This document shows positions 1-9,495 of a DNA stretch of 41,593 nucleotides, piece by piece. The position numbers and the translations under genes were made by a program. Every line of letters starts with the position of its first letter. Position 1 is the stretch's first letter. This DNA is from Streptomyces carpinensis. Its GTDB lineage: Bacteria > Actinomycetota > Actinomycetes > Streptomycetales > Streptomycetaceae. Below the pieces are notes generated by a model. That model did no database searches and had not been told where the DNA came from. It saw only the letters and a program-made list of their open reading frames with translations. The stretch spans positions 1 to 41,593 of the forward strand of contig NZ_MUBM01000138.1 in assembly GCF_002154505.1 (NCBI RefSeq), given 5' to 3'.

Positions 1-2391
1 GCGCAGGCCTTGTCGTCCCCCAGTCCGGTCGCCCCGGCCGCCGGCTCCCACCCCCACTACACCGCCAACCGCGCCCCCCTGCAGCAGGAGCCGTTCCTGC
101 GGCTGCCGCCCGGCAGCATCACCCCGAAGGGCTGGCTGCGCACCCAGCTGGACCTCCAGCTCGACGGTCTGAACGGGCGCATGCCCGAGGTGTCCGACTA
201 CCTGGACGACAAGACCAGCGGGTGGGCCGTCCCGGAGCGAGACGGCTGGGAGGAACTCCCCTACTGGCTCAGGGGGTTCGGCGACCTGGGCTACGTCACC
301 CAGGACAGCCGTACCCTCGAACTCACCCGCACCTGGATCGACCGCATCCTTGCCACCCGGCAGCCCGACGGCTTCTTCGGCCCCTCCAGCCTGCGCACCT
401 CGCTCAACAGCGGACCGGACTTCTGGCCCTACATGCCGGTCCTGGACGCCCTGCGCACCTGGCACGAGTACAGCGGCGACGATCGCGTGGTACCGGCTCT
501 GACCGGCTGGCTGAAGTACCTCCACGCCCAGCCCGGCACGCTCTTCGGGCAGGGCTGGGGCTCGGCCCGAGTCGGAGACACCATCGACACCGCCTACTGG
601 CTCTACAACCGCACGGGCGACGACTGGCTGCTGGACCTGGTCCGCACGATGCACACCCACAGCGCCGACTACACCCGCACGATCCCGACCTGGCACAACG
701 TCAACCTCGCCCAGGGCTTCCGGGAACCCGCCCAGTACGGCGTCCTCGCCGGCGATCCCTCCTTCCTCGCGGCCACCCACCGCGTCTACGACACCGTCAT
801 GGGCAGCTACGGGCAGTTCCCCGGCGGTGGCTTCGCCGCGGACGAGAACGCACGCTCCGGCTACCACGACCCGCGCCAGGGCTTCGAGACGTGCGGCATC
901 GTCGAGTACATGCACAGCCACCAGATACTCACCCGTATCACCGGCGACACCCTGTGGGCCGACCGCTGCGAGGACCTGGCCCTCAACATGCTGCCCGCCG
1001 CCTTCGACCCCCGGCAGAAGGGCACCCACTACGTGACAGCGGCCAACAGCATCCAGCTGGACAACGTTGCCAAGTCACACGGCCAGTTCAACAACTCCTT
1101 CGCCATGCAGGCGTACATGCCGGGCATCCACCAGTACCGCTGCTGTCCGCACAACTACGGGATGGGGTGGCCCTACTACGCCGAGGAGATGTGGCTCGCG
1201 AGCATCGACGGCGGGCTGTGCGCCTCCCTGTACGCCGAGTCCTCCGTACGGGCCAAGGTGGGTGACGGCACCACGGTCACCGTCACCGAGCGCACGGACT
1301 ACCCCTTCGACGACACCGTCACCCTGACGGTGTCCACGCCGCGAGCCGTCGACTTCCCGCTCTACCTGCGAGTTCCGGGATGGTGCGAGGAGCCTTCGGT
1401 CCGGCTGGGCGGGCACCCCCTGCCCGCCCGGCGCAGCGGCGGCCACCTCGTTCTCGACCGCCGGTGGCACGACCGCGACCAGATCGTCCTGCGGTTGCCG
1501 ATGCGCACTACGGTGCGCACCTGGAACAGCAACGAGGACTCCGTCTCCGTCTACCACGGCCCTGTCAACTACTCCCTGCGCGTCGAGGAGGAGTGGCAGC
1601 AGTCCGGCGGCAGCAGCGCATGGCCGGAGTACGAGGTGCGCCCCTCCTCGCCATGGAACTACGCACTGGAGCTGGACCAGCAGGATCCTGCCCGGTCCTT
1701 CACCGTGGAACGCACCCGCGCCCGCGCCGCCAACCCCTTCACCCATTCCGGCACCCCGGTACTCATGCGGGCCAAGGGCCGGCGCCTGACCGGCTGGGTG
1801 AGCGACGACCAGGACGTCGTGGCTCCGCTGCAGCAGAGCCCGGCCCGCACCACGGAGCCGGTCGAGCGCCTCACGCTGATCCCGGCGGCCGCCGCGCGAC
1901 TGCGCATCACGTCCTTCCCGACCGCATCCACGTCCGGCAAGGCACTGGAGTGGGCGGCGGTCACCGCCTCCTTCAGCGGCGTCGACAGTCCTCAGGCACT
2001 GCTCATGAACGCCGTCGTCGAGCCGTCGAGTTCCTACGACCAGACGATTCCGCGCTTCACATGGTGGGACCACACCGGGACCGAGGAGTGGATCCAGTAC
2101 AGCTACGCCGAGTCCGTCCGCGTCGACGCGGTATCCGTGTACTGGTACGACGACACCGGCCACGGTGCCTGTCGCGTCCCCGAGTCCTGGCGGCTGGAGT
2201 ACCTCTCCACGGACGGCCAGTGGCACTCCGTGGACGGCGCCCCCGACTACGGCGTCGCCACCGACCGGTTCAACCAGGTCTCCTTCCCCACCCTCACGAC
2301 CACGGCACTGCGCATCACAGCGCGGCTCCGCACCGGGTTCTCCGGCGGCGTTCTGGCCTGGCGCACCCAGCCGGACGGCCCGCGCGCCTGA
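1..2391 (+). CDS. GH127-like (DUF1680) beta-L-arabinofuranosidase, secreted, 5' end outside window
   Basis: The reading frame is open from base 1. The first codons read A-Q-A, which looks like the end of a signal peptide, so the true start is probably upstream of the window; TTG at 10 is only the first start codon visible. The protein matches the GH127/DUF1680 architecture: an alpha/alpha-barrel followed by beta domains. GH127 enzymes bind zinc through one Glu and three Cys. Matching residues, numbered from the TTG at 10, are E293 and C295 (motif ETCG) and C378-C379 (motif RCCPHN); C378 would be the catalytic nucleophile by analogy with HypBA1. The last ~120 residues resemble an F5/8-type (CBM32-like) carbohydrate-binding module. 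The likely role is release of L-arabinofuranose from plant arabinans or arabinogalactans outside the cell. The gene is followed at 103 bp by a GH2 glycosidase on the same strand. The family call is firm; the exact substrate is inferred. Confidence 0.85.
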   Translation, partial: AQALSSPSPVAPAAGSHPHYTANRAPLQQEPFLRLPPGSITPKGWLRTQLDLQLDGLNGRMPEVSDYLDDKTSGWAVPERDGWEELPYWLRGFGDLGYVTQDSRTLELTRTWIDRILATRQPDGFFGPSSLRTSLNSGPDFWPYMPVLDALRTWHEYSGDDRVVPALTGWLKYLHAQPGTLFGQGWGSARVGDTIDTAYWLYNRTGDDWLLDLVRTMHTHSADYTRTIPTWHNVNLAQGFREPAQYGVLAGDPSFLAATHRVYDTVMGSYGQFPGGGFAADENARSGYHDPRQGFETCGIVEYMHSHQILTRITGDTLWADRCEDLALNMLPAAFDPRQKGTHYVTAANSIQLDNVAKSHGQFNNSFAMQAYMPGIHQYRCCPHNYGMGWPYYAEEMWLASIDGGLCASLYAESSVRAKVGDGTTVTVTERTDYPFDDTVTLTVSTPRAVDFPLYLRVPGWCEEPSVRLGGHPLPARRSGGHLVLDRRWHDRDQIVLRLPMRTTVRTWNSNEDSVSVYHGPVNYSLRVEEEWQQSGGSSAWPEYEVRPSSPWNYALELDQQDPARSFTVERTRARAANPFTHSGTPVLMRAKGRRLTGWVSDDQDVVAPLQQSPARTTEPVERLTLIPAAAARLRITSFPTASTSGKALEWAAVTASFSGVDSPQALLMNAVVEPSSSYDQTIPRFTWWDHTGTEEWIQYSYAESVRVDAVSVYWYDDTGHGACRVPESWRLEYLSTDGQWHSVDGAPDYGVATDRFNQVSFPTLTTTALRITARLRTGFSGGVLAWRTQPDGPRA

Positions 2392-2493
2392 CAGCCGGCA
2401 GAACCCAAAGGGCCTGCCACCGACGCCGTGAACAGACGGCGGGCATGCCGAATGCACCACTCCAACGAATATCCAACGAAAGGTGAGACCCTC

Positions 2494-5133
2494 TTGAGTC
2501 CCGGAAGACACCGCATGACACTCCTGCGCGGACTGGCGGCCGCGGCTCCGCTGCTGCTCGGCGGCGCACTCCTCGCGCCGGCCTCCCTGGCCCATGCCGA
2601 ACCGGCGAGCGAGGCAGCCTCCACCGTCACCCCGCAGGGGCTGCGCAGCGACTGCTATCTCAGCTCCGACAGCACGTCGCTGGACTTCGCCACCTACGGC
2701 AGCACCGGGGTGCAGCCCTCCCTCAACGTCAAGGACCTCCTCCCGACGCTGCGCGACTGCGCCGGGTCCACCCTGAACGACGCCGTGCACTGGACGGGCA
2801 TGCTGGACGTGCCCACCGGTGGTTCGTACACGTTCTACATCAAGGGCGACAACGGCTTCCGCATGTCGCTCGACGGTACGAGCGTCATCGACCACTGGAC
2901 GACCGACTGGGACGTCCAGACCACGTCGCAGCCGATCACGCTGACGGCCGGTATGCACCAGCTGTCCTTCGACTACAACCAGGGCAACGGCGGCGCCTAC
3001 ATCCAGACCGAGTGGTCGGGCCCGGGCATCGACCGGCAGCCCATCCCCGACTCCGCCCTGCACCAGCCGGCCGGCTTCGCGCCCCTCGACCTGCACAGCA
3101 CCGTGGACTCCACCGGCCGGGAGGCGGTCGTACAGCTGCCCGCCGCGGTGGACTCCGTGCCGGCGGACGTCACGAAGCACATCTCGGTGATCGCCGGTGG
3201 CCACCGCTGGACCCCGACCGTGACCACGGACCCCGCCGATCACTCCAAGCTGGTCTTCACAGCGGCGGCCTCGGACACCCCGGCGGCCATGAAGTCCCAG
3301 GTGCGCATCAGCTACGACGGGCAGGGCGGCCTGACCACCGCCACCGGCCCGCTGGACGTGTTCTCCAGCGTCGCCCAGAACAACTCCACCTGGTACTTCG
3401 CCACCAAGTGGGCCAAGGACGTCTCGCCGTCCAACGCCCTGCCCGACTACCCGCGTCCGCAGCAGACCCGCAAGCAGTGGGCCAACCTCAACGGCACCTG
3501 GCAGTTCCAGGGAACGACGCAGGACGCCCCGCTGCCCACGAGCAAACTGAGCGGGAAGATCCTCGTCCCCTACCCGATGGAGGCGCCGCTGTCCGGCGTC
3601 GCCGAGCACCACGACTGGTCGCTGTACCAGCGCACGTTCAAGGTGCCGGCCGGCTGGCGGGTCGGCTCGGGCAACCGTCTCCACCTGAACTTCGGAGCGG
3701 TGGACTACGAGGCCTGGGTCTACGTCAACGGCAAGCAGGTGGCCCACCACACCGGCGGCTACCAGGCGTTCACGGCGGACATCACGGACGCCGTCACGGG
3801 CAGTGGCGACCAGACCGTCCTGCTGAAGGTCAAGGACACCACCGACCCCTCGCAGCAGGCGACCGGCAAGCAGTCGCTCGACCCGAGCGGCATCTGGTAC
3901 ACCCCCACCTCGGGTATCTGGCAGACGGTCTGGGTGGAGCCGGTTCCCGAGGAGAGCGTCGAATCGCTGGTCCTCACCCCTGACCTCAAGGACGACTCCC
4001 TGTCGGTCACCGTGCGCCCCAGCGCCGGAACGAACGCTTCGGCCCGCGTGACCGCCACCGCGTTCGACGGCGACGAGCGCGTCGGTTCCGTCACCGGCGC
4101 CGCGGGCGTCCCCCTGCGGCTGCACATTCCGCACCCCAAGCTGTGGAGCCCAGACCACCCGTTCCTCTACAACCTGAAGGTCACCCTGGCCGACGGCCGC
4201 ACGCACGACAGCGTGGGCTCCTACTTCGGCATGCGATCGATATCGGTCGCCAAGGTCGGCGGGGTGAACAAGATCGAACTCAACGGTAAGCCCACCTTCC
4301 TCCTCGCCACTCTCGACCAGGGCTTCTGGCCCGACGGCATCTACACGGCCCCGACGGACGCCGCGCTGAAGTCGGACCTGCAGCTGCACAAGCAGCTGGG
4401 CTTCAACACCGTGCGCAAGCACATCAAGGTGGAGCCGGCCCGCTGGTACTACTGGGCCGACAAGCTCGGGCTGATGGTCTGGCAGGACATGCCCAGCCGC
4501 AACACCGGCTCCGCCAGTGCCGCGAGCAACACGGAGTTCGACAAGGAGGTCCACGAGATCGTGGACCAGCACATCAGCAGCCCCTCCGTGATCATGTGGA
4601 CCATGATGAACGAGGGCTGGGGCGAGCAGAGCAAGCAGTCCACCGGCGAGCTCGCCGACTCGGTGAAGAAGCAGGACCCCTCGCGTCTGGTCGACGCGCA
4701 CTCGGGAGTCAACTGCTGTGCTTCCAAGGGCGATTCCGGCCGCGGTGACGTCATCGACTACCACCTCTACCACGGCCCGGCGAACCCCGCACCCGACTCC
4801 ACTCGCGCGGCCGTCGACGGAGAGCACGGCGGCTACTCGCTGACGATCCCCGGGCACATCGCCGGCGTCGCGGGCGGTCAGGACTACGGCGGCGGCCCCG
4901 CCGACATCGCGGAGATGACCAAGACGTACGTGGACAACACGAGCCAGCTCCTCCCGAATGCGTCCACCACCCTTTCCGGCTCGGTCTTCACCCAGATCAG
5001 CGACGTCGAGGGCGAACTCAACGGTCTGGTGACCTACGACCGGGCGGTCCTGAAGGTCGATCCCGACCAGGTCAGGGAGATCAACCGCAAGGTCATCGCG
5101 GCCGGCGCCGCAGCAGGCGGCACCGCTCGCTGA
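2494..5133 (+). CDS. Secreted PA14 domain-GH2 family glycoside hydrolase
   Basis: A GH2 glycosidase of 879 aa. TTG at 2494 is chosen because GAAAGG lies about 10 nt upstream and it leads straight into a signal peptide (basic start, hydrophobic core, ...AHA cleavage); ATG at 2515 is the alternative. Residues ~45-195 form a PA14 domain (Y-x-F-Y-I-K-G-D-N-G-F signature), here at the N-terminus. The jelly-roll sugar-binding domain starts near residue 320 (NLNGTWQFQG, then YQRTF) and is followed by an immunoglobulin-like domain and a TIM barrel. E707 in MMNEGWGE is the expected acid/base. The nucleophile is probably E839 or E841 in the VEGELNG segment. The substrate cannot be read from sequence; beta-galactoside or a related pectic side-chain link would fit the arabinofuranosidase and rhamnosidase neighbours. 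The protein is probably secreted by the Sec route. Confidence 0.85.
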   Translation: MSPGRHRMTLLRGLAAAAPLLLGGALLAPASLAHAEPASEAASTVTPQGLRSDCYLSSDSTSLDFATYGSTGVQPSLNVKDLLPTLRDCAGSTLNDAVHWTGMLDVPTGGSYTFYIKGDNGFRMSLDGTSVIDHWTTDWDVQTTSQPITLTAGMHQLSFDYNQGNGGAYIQTEWSGPGIDRQPIPDSALHQPAGFAPLDLHSTVDSTGREAVVQLPAAVDSVPADVTKHISVIAGGHRWTPTVTTDPADHSKLVFTAAASDTPAAMKSQVRISYDGQGGLTTATGPLDVFSSVAQNNSTWYFATKWAKDVSPSNALPDYPRPQQTRKQWANLNGTWQFQGTTQDAPLPTSKLSGKILVPYPMEAPLSGVAEHHDWSLYQRTFKVPAGWRVGSGNRLHLNFGAVDYEAWVYVNGKQVAHHTGGYQAFTADITDAVTGSGDQTVLLKVKDTTDPSQQATGKQSLDPSGIWYTPTSGIWQTVWVEPVPEESVESLVLTPDLKDDSLSVTVRPSAGTNASARVTATAFDGDERVGSVTGAAGVPLRLHIPHPKLWSPDHPFLYNLKVTLADGRTHDSVGSYFGMRSISVAKVGGVNKIELNGKPTFLLATLDQGFWPDGIYTAPTDAALKSDLQLHKQLGFNTVRKHIKVEPARWYYWADKLGLMVWQDMPSRNTGSASAASNTEFDKEVHEIVDQHISSPSVIMWTMMNEGWGEQSKQSTGELADSVKKQDPSRLVDAHSGVNCCASKGDSGRGDVIDYHLYHGPANPAPDSTRAAVDGEHGGYSLTIPGHIAGVAGGQDYGGGPADIAEMTKTYVDNTSQLLPNASTTLSGSVFTQISDVEGELNGLVTYDRAVLKVDPDQVREINRKVIAAGAAAGGTAR

Positions 5134-5251
5134 CGGCAGTCGCGGTACCGCTCGACCTCGGCCCTCTCCGAAGCCGTATCTCAACCGGTCTTTGAGGCTT
5201 GGGCGAGCAGAATTCCTGGTCGGGTGATCTTCCGGCCGTGCGCGCATGAAG

Positions 5252-5640
5252 GCAGGGCCTCCTGGTAGCTCAGGGTGCAACCCATTCTGAGCGGTTCCCG
5301 GAGGCCCTGCTGTCATTGTTGTACGCGCCCCGTCCCGTTCACTTCAACTTGCCCGACCCGTCGTGCGATTGCCTCGCACGTGTACGGCAACGCGGCCGAT
5401 CATCCGGACCGTGTACGTCGCTATCCGTCCGACATGACGGACGCGGAGTGGGCAGCCGTGCGGCCGTTGCTGCCGGCACCGCCTTCAGGGGCGGGGCGGG
5501 CAGCCCGAATCGGCGGACGCCCGAGCCAGGCGAATCACGAACCTGTCACAGTTGCTGCGCCGGCCGGCGGCGGGCGTCATGCCGCAGCCATGGCATCCAA
5601 CGACAACGCGGCGAGGCGCGATGCGCTATGACCCCCACCC
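5252..5640 (+). mobile_element. Decayed insertion-sequence remnant (IS5-type transposase N-terminus)
   Basis: An 11-bp perfect inverted repeat, GCAGGGCCTCC (5252-5262) and GGAGGCCCTGC (5300-5310), lies 124 bp upstream of a fragment starting at ATG 5434. That fragment has the IS5-family transposase N-terminal signature YPSDMTDAEWAAVRPLLP. Similarity is lost after about 30 residues. No DDE catalytic core, second transposase frame or clear right end is visible, so this is a dead remnant. The 11-bp repeat could also act as a terminator behind the GH2 gene. Confidence 0.55.
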
Positions 5641-5798
5641 GGGCTCGGCAACCACATCCGTCCAAGTCGGCGGACGACGTTGCCGATGGAGCGCCGTCCT
5701 GCCCTCGGCACGTGGTCGCGCAGCCCCCGCACCGCCCGGACGGGAACCTGACGCCGCGGTCCGGTGAAGTGGACGCAGACTCCGTCCGTGGCGGTCTA

Positions 5799-5912
5799 TT
5801 GAATCGTTCACTCCGGCGGAGACGTCATCCGAGTCGACGACATTCCTTGTCGCCAGTCTTGACCGCCGTCAACTCCTGGCTATAGCGTCCCGGTTCGTTA
5901 AAACGATTCAGC
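5799..5912. promoter_or_regulatory. Pair of LacI-family-like operator sites upstream of the rhamnosidase
   Basis: Site 1, TTGAATCGTTCA (5799-5810), contains TGAA-TCG-TTCA. Site 2, GTTAAAACGATTCAGC (5897-5912), contains the reverse complement of the same nine bases (TGAATCGTT / AACGATTCA). The centres are ~100 bp apart. Central-CG, imperfect palindromes of this kind are typical of LacI-family sugar regulators, and the second site is ~190 bp before the GH78 start. No LacI gene lies in the window. The regulatory role is inferred. Confidence 0.4.
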
Positions 5913-6101
5913 TCACCTTCACCCTCCCCGGTGAGACGTCAAGGGGCGAGGCCGCACCGGGGCGGCACCCGCGGTCAGGCATGCGGAGCGCACACCGCCC
6001 TGTGCCGCCGGCCGCTCAGGGCGTCGACACTGCCCACCTCGGGCCGCAACACCCGTTCCACCCACTCGTTGTCCGCGTTCAGTCAGTTTTGCGAGGCATG
6101 T

Positions 6102-8165
6102 GTGACCACCTGGAAGAGAAGACACCGGACCGCCCTCACCACCGCGACGTCGGCGGCGCTCGTGGCGATGGCCCTGCTCGCACCGCAGGCGGCTGCCGGG
6201 GCGACGCCCGCGCAGTTCGGGGCCCTGCCTTCAGCCGCCGGGCATCCCTGGGACGCCTACAACTACTCCCCGCAGTCCCGGACACTGAAGCCGGTGGCGA
6301 TCCAGAGCACCACGGGTTCGGTGACGGACGCCTCGGCAGCGCTCTCGGGCAAGTCCACCCGGCTGAGCGGCACCGGCTCCGCCGTCACCTTCGATTTCGG
6401 CAAGGACGTCAGCGGTCTGGTCACGCTCCACTTCGCGGCCTCCGACGGCCCGCAGCGCGTGGGCTTGGCGTTCGACGAGTCCTCGCAGTACGTGAGCACC
6501 ACGAGCGACGCCTCCACCGGTGGGCCGCGCAGCCGTGACGGAGCGCTCTACGCCGACGTCGACGGCGCCACCACCTACACCATGCCGGCGAAGAACCTGC
6601 GCGGTGGGTTCCGGTATCTGACCGTGTTCATGGACTCTGCCGGCAGCGTCGACCTCGACGGGGTCTCCGCGTACTTCACAGCCGCACCGCGGATGCAGGA
6701 CCCGCGCGCCTATGCGAACTACTTCTACTCCAGTGACGACCTGCTCAACAGGATCTGGTACGCCGGGGCCTACACGATCCAGCTCAACACCATCGACCCG
6801 AAGACGGGACGGGTCTGGGAGGCTCCCGCCGAGGCGTGGGACAACACCGGCGACGTGGGCGTGGGCGACACCATCCTGGTGGACGGCGCGAAGCGGGACC
6901 GCACTGTGTGGCCTGGTGACCTCGGCGTCGAGATCCCCTCCGCCTACGCGGCCTTCGACGACACCGAGTCGGCCAGGAACTCTCTCACCACGCTCTACCA
7001 GCACCAGAAGATCACGGGTGAGCTGCCGTACTCCGGGCCCATGATGAACAAGTACGGGTCGGACACCTACCATCTGTGGACCCTGGCGGCGTCCTGGGAC
7101 TACTACCAGTACACCGGCGACCGGAAGTGGGTCGACGGCATCTGGGACCAGTACAAGCTGGGCGTCGACTACATCAGCCCGAAGATGGACGCCCAGGGGC
7201 TGCTGTCGATCACCCAGACCGCCGACTCGGTGCGGAGCCTGCCCAAGGGCGAGAACCTGATCGCCAACGTCCTGATGTGGCGCGTGCTCACGACCGGCTC
7301 GCAACTGGCAGAGGTCGAGGGCGACAAGGCGCTCGCCCAGTCCTACGCACAACGGGCCGCGGCTTTGCGCACCGCAATCGACAGCCGTCTGTGGGACGAG
7401 AAGAAGGGGGCGTACCGGTTCTACCCCGACTCGGACGTCTACGCCCAGGACGGCAACGCGCTCGCCGTGTGGTACGGCCTGGCCGACCAGAGCAAGGCGC
7501 GCCGCATCAGTGCGTACCTGACGACCAACTGGAACGACCGCGGGTCGACTTCCCCGGAGAACAAGGGGAACCTGGGGGTCTTCGCCGGGTCCATGGAGGT
7601 CAACGCCCACTTCGCCGCGGGGGGAGCGGCCGCCGACCAGGCGGGAGTCGATCTGATCCGGCGGCAGTGGGGCGCCATGCTCGACGACCCGCTCGGCACC
7701 AACAGCACGTTCTGGGAGTCGTCGCGCCCGGACGGCTGCATCTGCAGCACCTATGTCAGCCTCGCCCACGCCTGGGCGACCGGGCCGACCACGGCGCTCA
7801 CGTTCTCCGTGCTGGGTCTGCGGCCGACCAGTGCGGGTGGCCGCGCCTTCGACTTCGTCCCGCACACCGCCGACCTCACCTTCGCCCAGGGGCGGATCAC
7901 CACCACGCTGGGCCCGGTCGACGCCTCGTGGCGCGTCGACGAAAAGCAGGGGACGTACCACGCGGAGCTCACCGCGCCCAAGGGCAGTGAGGGGCGAGTC
8001 GCGGTGCCCGCCTTCGGACAGCAGATCTCGGTCTTCGTGGACGGCAAGCTGGCCTGGAACGGCACGAAGGCCAAGGCCTACGACGCGCACACCGACGGCG
8101 AGTACGTCTACCTGGAAGGGCTCGCCGGGCACCACGTGATCGACAGCCACCGGCACGACAGCTGA
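6102..8165 (+). CDS. Secreted GH78-like alpha-L-rhamnosidase
   Basis: A 687-aa protein. GTG at 6102 is chosen because GCGAGG lies 5 nt upstream and it begins a signal peptide (MTTWKRRHR, hydrophobic stretch, AAAG). A beta-sandwich region (~40-200) precedes an (alpha/alpha)6 barrel with the segment DGAKRDRTVWPGD, found in actinobacterial GH78-related proteins. The late segment TFWESSRPDG...SLAHAWATGP is characteristic of the family, as is the small C-terminal beta domain. The expected reaction is hydrolysis of terminal alpha-L-rhamnose from pectic or flavonoid glycosides. The catalytic acid and base were not assigned with certainty. The gene appears monocistronic, with possible LacI-type sites upstream and a strong hairpin downstream. 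Confidence 0.8.
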   Translation: MTTWKRRHRTALTTATSAALVAMALLAPQAAAGATPAQFGALPSAAGHPWDAYNYSPQSRTLKPVAIQSTTGSVTDASAALSGKSTRLSGTGSAVTFDFGKDVSGLVTLHFAASDGPQRVGLAFDESSQYVSTTSDASTGGPRSRDGALYADVDGATTYTMPAKNLRGGFRYLTVFMDSAGSVDLDGVSAYFTAAPRMQDPRAYANYFYSSDDLLNRIWYAGAYTIQLNTIDPKTGRVWEAPAEAWDNTGDVGVGDTILVDGAKRDRTVWPGDLGVEIPSAYAAFDDTESARNSLTTLYQHQKITGELPYSGPMMNKYGSDTYHLWTLAASWDYYQYTGDRKWVDGIWDQYKLGVDYISPKMDAQGLLSITQTADSVRSLPKGENLIANVLMWRVLTTGSQLAEVEGDKALAQSYAQRAAALRTAIDSRLWDEKKGAYRFYPDSDVYAQDGNALAVWYGLADQSKARRISAYLTTNWNDRGSTSPENKGNLGVFAGSMEVNAHFAAGGAAADQAGVDLIRRQWGAMLDDPLGTNSTFWESSRPDGCICSTYVSLAHAWATGPTTALTFSVLGLRPTSAGGRAFDFVPHTADLTFAQGRITTTLGPVDASWRVDEKQGTYHAELTAPKGSEGRVAVPAFGQQISVFVDGKLAWNGTKAKAYDAHTDGEYVYLEGLAGHHVIDSHRHDS

Positions 8166-8174
8166 GACGATCAC

Positions 8175-8213
8175 CCGCACATGCCTCGCGCGGCCCGCTC
8201 AAGGCATGTGCGG
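8175..8213. terminator. Hairpin between convergent GH78 and acyl-CoA dehydrogenase genes
   Basis: A perfect 11-bp inverted repeat, CCGCACATGCC (8175-8185) and GGCATGTGCGG (8203-8213), has a 17-nt loop and begins 10 bp after the GH78 stop. No U-tract follows, as is common in Streptomyces terminators. Confidence 0.7.
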
Positions 8214-8340
8214 CATCCAGGGCAGCCCGCGCTCCGCTGCCGTCGCCGGGCACGCGCCCGGGCTGTCCGGTGCACACCGCCGTGATGCCAGAGCCGGGGC
8301 GCGGGCGGCGCCGTGGGGGTGGGTCGCCCGTGGTCGTGTC

Positions 8341-9495
8341 TCAGAGGCGGCGTGAGATGACCAGACGCATGATGTCCGAGGTACCCTCCTCGATCTCCTC
8401 GAGCTTGGCGTCGCGCATCCACTGCTCGACCGGGTACTCGCGCGAGTAGCCCCATCCACCGAGGGTCTGCACGGCGCCCCAGGTCACGGCCATCGCGGTT
8501 TCCGAGGCCTGGAGCTTGGCCATGGCGACGAGCTTCGTGGCGTCGGCTCCGGCGTCCATTTGGCGTGCCGCGTGCAGGGTGAGCAGCCACGCGGACTCGA
8601 TACGGGTCGCCATGTCGGCCAGCCGGAACGCGACCGACTGATGCTCGGTGATCGGCTTGCCGAACTGGGTTCGCTCACGGGCGTACTGGAGGGCGTACTC
8701 GTACGCCGCACGCGCCGTTCCGGTCGCTGCTGCGGCCAGCACGATGCGCGAGGTGTCGAACGTCTTCATCAAGCCGTGGAAGCCCTGCCCCTCGTCGCCG
8801 AGGCGGTCGGATTCGGGGACGAAGACTTCGTCGAAGAAGATCTCGCGACAGACGATGGCGCGCTGGCCCATCTTGCGCATCGGCTCGCCGAACGTCATAC
8901 CCTCGGCGCCCTTGCGCAGCAGGAACGCGGTGACTCCCGAGGACCGCCGGGTGGGGTCGGTCTTGGCGAAGACCACGTACTGGTCGGCCAGGCCGGCGTT
9001 GGAGATCCACGCCTTCTGTCCGCTGATCGAGTAGCCGCCGTCGGCTCGGGTGGCGGTCGTGACGATGGACGCGGCATCGGAGCCCGCCCCCGGTTCGGTC
9101 GTCGCCAGAGCGGTGTAGAGCGGGTTCGGTCCCGCAAGGGGACGCAGCCACTCCTCCTTCTGCCGGTCACTGCCCAGCTCGAGCAGCGGGTCGGCGAAGA
9201 ACCCGTTGGAGCACACGAAGTTGCCGATCCCAGGGTCGCCCCAGCACATCTGCTCCTGGACCAGACACTGGGTCACGACATCGGTGAATCCGCCACCGCC
9301 GTATTGCTCGGGCAGCATGAAGTCGGTGATGCCGACCTTGGCCGCGGCCTGGAAGATGTCCAGCGGTGATGCGACGTCGCGCTCGTCGACTTCGCGGCCG
9401 TGGGGTCGGATCTCGTTCGCGGCGAACTCTCGGCACAGTTCGACGATCGCCCGCTGCTCATCGGTCAGCGGCCAGGGTTCAGTGGACGTGCTCAC
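8341..9495 (-). CDS. Acyl-CoA dehydrogenase
   Basis: An FAD-dependent acyl-CoA dehydrogenase of 384 aa, the usual length for the family. It has the N-terminal helical domain, the middle beta domain (YTALATTEPGAGSDAASI, then KAWISNAG) and the C-terminal four-helix domain (ARERTQFGKPITEHQ). The catalytic base is expected at E370 in IEEGTSDIMR, the position of Glu376 in medium-chain ACAD. It introduces an alpha,beta double bond into an acyl-CoA and passes electrons to ETF. The GTG start has AGGAGG at ideal spacing and overlaps the end of the upstream acyl-CoA synthetase gene by 17 bp, so the two are probably translationally coupled. The acyl substrate is unknown; it is presumably the CoA thioester made by its partner. 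Confidence 0.9.
   Translation of the reverse strand: MSTSTEPWPLTDEQRAIVELCREFAANEIRPHGREVDERDVASPLDIFQAAAKVGITDFMLPEQYGGGGFTDVVTQCLVQEQMCWGDPGIGNFVCSNGFFADPLLELGSDRQKEEWLRPLAGPNPLYTALATTEPGAGSDAASIVTTATRADGGYSISGQKAWISNAGLADQYVVFAKTDPTRRSSGVTAFLLRKGAEGMTFGEPMRKMGQRAIVCREIFFDEVFVPESDRLGDEGQGFHGLMKTFDTSRIVLAAAATGTARAAYEYALQYARERTQFGKPITEHQSVAFRLADMATRIESAWLLTLHAARQMDAGADATKLVAMAKLQASETAMAVTWGAVQTLGGWGYSREYPVEQWMRDAKLEEIEEGTSDIMRLVISRRL

Larger units (their letters stand above)
5134..6101. other. 968-bp intergenic region between GH2 and GH78 genes
   Basis: Besides the IS remnant and the two LacI-like sites listed separately, no intact gene is recognised. The short frames present here lack convincing family signatures. 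The last ~200 bp should hold the GH78 promoter. Confidence 0.5.

Noticed and set aside
1075..5316. Very long minus-strand open frame (over 1,400 codons)
   Set aside because: It runs opposite to the GH127 and GH2 genes, has the V/G/R/A-rich composition of an antisense shadow, and shows no domain.
6231..8180. Long minus-strand frame opposite the GH78 gene
   Set aside because: Antisense shadow produced by third-position G/C bias; no family signature or ribosome site.
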